Part shown: positions 61,244-64,000 of the stretch, one piece after another
Layout: each line of letters begins with the position of its first letter
How positions within the stretch are numbered: position 1 is the first letter of the stretch
Source of the DNA: Ehretia macrophylla
Lineage: Eukaryota; Streptophyta; Magnoliopsida; Boraginales; Ehretiaceae
NCBI GenBank assembly: GCA_037974665.1
Contig: CM075770.1
Coordinates: 18,863,501-18,927,500 of the forward strand
Direction: 5' to 3'
DNA: 64,000 nucleotides
Position numbers and translations under genes: made by a program
Notes under the pieces: generated by a model
Told to the model about the DNA's origin: nothing
Seen by the model: only the letters and a program-made list of their open reading frames with translations
Database searches by the model: none

Positions 61244-64000
61244 CATGGCCTCAATGAACACAGGTTGGTATGCACTTCTCCTTTTAACCTTTCGTGCACC
61301 CTATCTGATTTTTAGTGTCTATATTTACATTCCGCTTCTGTGACAGTGGTAGATATAATAATTTCGCAAAGAAGCTGAATGCAAATGGCTACAAGGTCTA
61401 TGGAATGGATTGGATAGGTGAGTTTAAAAGCATTTTACATACTGGTTCAGAAGTCAGAATTCTTGTGGAATATAGTCTCTCTTAAACAATTGTCATCAAA
61501 TAGTTTTAGTCTAATTCATTTCCCTTTCTCTCTTTAACAATTCTCAATCACACACATGGCTTTTGCTTTTTCAGGGTTGAAAAATCGTAACAAGGGAAAA
61601 CTTGAATAATATCTATGTAACTGTTGTGCGATAATTATCCTGTCTAACTAAGTTTCTATTCATATAAATTGGGAACTACCCTTATGGTAAACCTGAGTGA
61701 TTTGGTGCATATCAGAACTTGATTATGTATGTACTTCAATTCAATGAAATCTAATCTTATCACATCATATAGTTGGGAATAATTATCTTTTTGAAATTCA
61801 GTTCTCCAATATCTAGAACAGCATTATGCTTAAACAATTTAAAAGATAAACAAGCCGCTATTGGCACAAAAAGTGATGGTTGTATGTGTTTATTTCAAGG
61901 ACAAGCCTGTTAAGCATTGTACGTTTTGCTGCGAGGATCAAATCATACATATTTTATACCCATCCGAATTAAGTTATAACATGAAGTGGTAGGTATTTAC
62001 TTGATTATAGTTGTGGAACAGTACGAGGAGAAGAATCTGGTAATCATGTTAATGAAGCCATAAGGTTGCTCTCTGTGGTATTGCTTGAGAGTGCCCTCCA
62101 GTTCCAAGTTTCCATTTCTAGTTTTGCATCATTAATGTTGTGGAACAGTACGAGGAGAAGAATCTGGTAATCATGTTAATGAAGCCATAAGGTTGCTCTC
62201 TGTGGTATTGCTTGAAAGTGTCCTCCAGCTCCAAGTTTCTATTTCTAGTCGTGGATTGACCTGCATATTAGTCTAGACACGTTTTTGCAAATTGTGTATA
62301 AATTTTAACTTCTATAAATTTCATTAAGGATAAATATAGCCATCTTCTCAATTACAGTGAGACCGAATAGTTTGAGATTCCAGTTTTTGCTGGCTTGGGG
62401 TGTATGATTACAAACCAACAGGCATGCGTGTACCGTATGTATGCTTGTCATGTGGATGTCTATGGTTATGAGCGTGCACACACTTGTGCATCTGTTGTAT
62501 GTGTTTGTGTTAGAGAGAGAAGGAGATAGAGAGTATATTTGTGTTTCGGTTTTAATTATTTCTGAATTTATACTTGGGGAGGTAGGGAGCCTGGGAAACA
62601 GGAAAGAAGATAAAGCTCTTTCCTTCTTATCACTCCTCTTCCAGAAGAATCGAGATCATTCTTTAAATGAGATTAAGTAGAATTCTGTTATGAAAATATA
62701 CTGTTCTTCAAGATTTAAATAGAATTCTGTTATGAAAATATACTGTTCTTCAACTAGCAGTTATGCTATTTCACCAAAGCAGATTTCAGTGAAGAAAAGG
62801 TCTGACAGAATAAGGTCATACAGGTGTGAGGGACACGGAACAAACTCCTGGACTTTGCTTCTTTACGACCCCTTTCACCTTTTCTTTGTTTTCCTTTTTC
62901 GAATTTTTCACTAACCCCAATGGCCGTTTGGAAGTCTCTGCTTTCATGCTTAATCTGCTCATCATCTTTCCTGCTGCAGTTACTGAGCTGCATTTAATAA
63001 TATTATATAGGAAAAAGAAAGGAGGTAGGACATGGCGTATACTATGTTAAGGTGGGACTGAAACTTCTTGAAGTGTAACTTATCTCCATTTTCCCTCATT
63101 AGACTCAAAACTTCTTAAAGTAAATAATTTTTGCTGTATTCACACAAAAGTTGCATTTTGCCATTGGTAGGATAAGCCAACAGAGACAGAAGCCTTTGTA
63201 TTTTACTGTTTATAGTCCAAAAATGACAATCTTCAACTATGCATCTATATTTGGATGTTGCAGGGGTAATATATCCAACCTGGATGCTATTGGTGCGATT
63301 TGAAACTCCACCTCATAAGTAAGGTTATTATTTAGTCTTTGAATCTGCCCTTATTCATAAGAGAATGGTAGATCAAGGAAGTCAGCTTTTTGATAAAGAA
63401 ACTCTTAAGGCTATCAAAGCCAAAAGTGGGGCAGGGTTGATAAGAAATTGCATGTCATTATACATTTTCTTCTCGAGAAAACTAAGCTGGAAATGTCGTT
63501 TAATTCTGCTGAGATAAGGTATTTGCTTAGTTCTTAGAGACAGTATTTCAAGCGAAGACTTACCCCACAGGAATTACGCGTTTCTAAATGATATGTTAGA
63601 CCTTTATTGCTAAGGCAAAGAGTTGAGTCACTCGTGCACAATTAGGTCTTAATTGATTCAGGGAATGATCTTTACTCTTCCTCTCCTTTCACTGCATCCT
63701 TTCATCTGTGATATTTGCTAATCATCTTATCAAAGACTGATTAACACTTCTCCAGTGCTACACAGAGTGAAAGAAACCAAAAGGAGGAGAAGAAAAGATA
63801 AAGACAGTGTTAGGCAAATAAATTTCCCCGAGCACCAAGAGAGAACCTAATTTCTTTTTATTTTTCCTTTTGGTTTCTTTTATAGGTTTCGTTTTTGCTG
63901 CCATCTGTCATGATTTTGTGATGAGAAAGTTTTCTCAATCAATTTTTTTCTTTCTCGTTCATAGGTCATGGAGGAAGTGACGGACTGCATGCTTATGTTC
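61244..64000 (+). pseudogene. Partial duplicate of the hydrolase gene, runs off the window
   Basis: 2757 bp aligned end to end with 45229-47987 of the complete hydrolase gene, same orientation, offset about 16.0 kb, about 45-50 differences by eye (roughly 1.7%). It starts abruptly inside exon 2 at CATGGCCTCAATGAACACAG, continues through exon 3 (about 61347-61417) and the start of exon 4 (63967 onward), and is cut by the window edge. Splice sites are kept, and both differences in exon 3 are silent (TTT/TTC, ATT/ATA). Exon 1, the first half of exon 2 and the promoter are missing here. It therefore probably cannot make the full protein, unless it has gained a new first exon or the rest lies rearranged outside. 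It may continue with further exons beyond the window. Confidence 0.85.

Noticed and set aside
1-64000. Search for CRISPR-like or phage-defence arrays
   Set aside because: The tandem repeats present are degenerate AT-rich minisatellites or SSRs without unique spacers, and the gene structures are eukaryotic.

Overview
This is plant nuclear DNA, almost certainly from a eudicot. The genes have GT-AG introns, the intergenic DNA is very AT-rich, and plant-type retroelements are present (Ty1/copia, tRNA-derived SINEs, a caulimovirus-type fossil). Every recognisable gene product has a plant-specific family identity. I cannot name the species. No CRISPR array, bacterial operon or true tRNA/rRNA gene was seen.

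Layout. 1-9.4 kb is gene-free and holds several retroposon remnants, including a SINE with a clean target-site duplication. 9.5-20.0 kb is a 13-exon gene for an outward-rectifying Shaker K+ channel (SKOR/GORK type, 825 aa). 21.8-23.7 kb encodes plastid ribosomal protein L29 in two exons. 24.4-25.5 kb (minus strand) is a single-exon DC1-domain protein. 27.2-31.2 kb is a small BAP31-like ER membrane protein in four exons. 34.4-36.9 kb is a plastid DUF760 protein (UV-B-induced At3g17800 type). 37.2-39.0 kb (minus strand) is a PAP17-like purple acid phosphatase carrying two frame disruptions and a lost metal-ligand histidine, so it reads as a pseudogene. 42.6-48.9 kb is a seven-exon monoacylglycerol-lipase-type alpha/beta hydrolase. 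49-52.2 kb is repeat-rich. 52,187-58,180 is a full-length but decayed Ty1/copia element with 331-bp LTRs and a TTACA duplication. 58.7-59.7 kb is a caulimovirus-like movement-protein fossil. 61,244-64,000 is a second, about 98% identical copy of the middle of the hydrolase gene, running off the window edge.

The genes do not form a pathway. From memory, the BAP31-like / PAP17 / DUF760 neighbourhood matches the Arabidopsis neighbours At3g17780-At3g17790-At3g17800, so this block looks like conserved microsynteny in which the phosphatase has decayed.

I found no convincing new biological system. The points most worth a second look are: the recent partial duplication of the hydrolase gene; the PAP17-like pseudogene inside a syntenic block; a roughly 460-bp inverted array of degenerate minisatellite units that could form a long hairpin; a GYGE (not GYGD) selectivity filter and a GC-AG intron in the K+ channel gene; and an organelle-like insert in the BAP31 intron. 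Exon boundaries come from splice consensus and family comparison by eye, not from transcripts.
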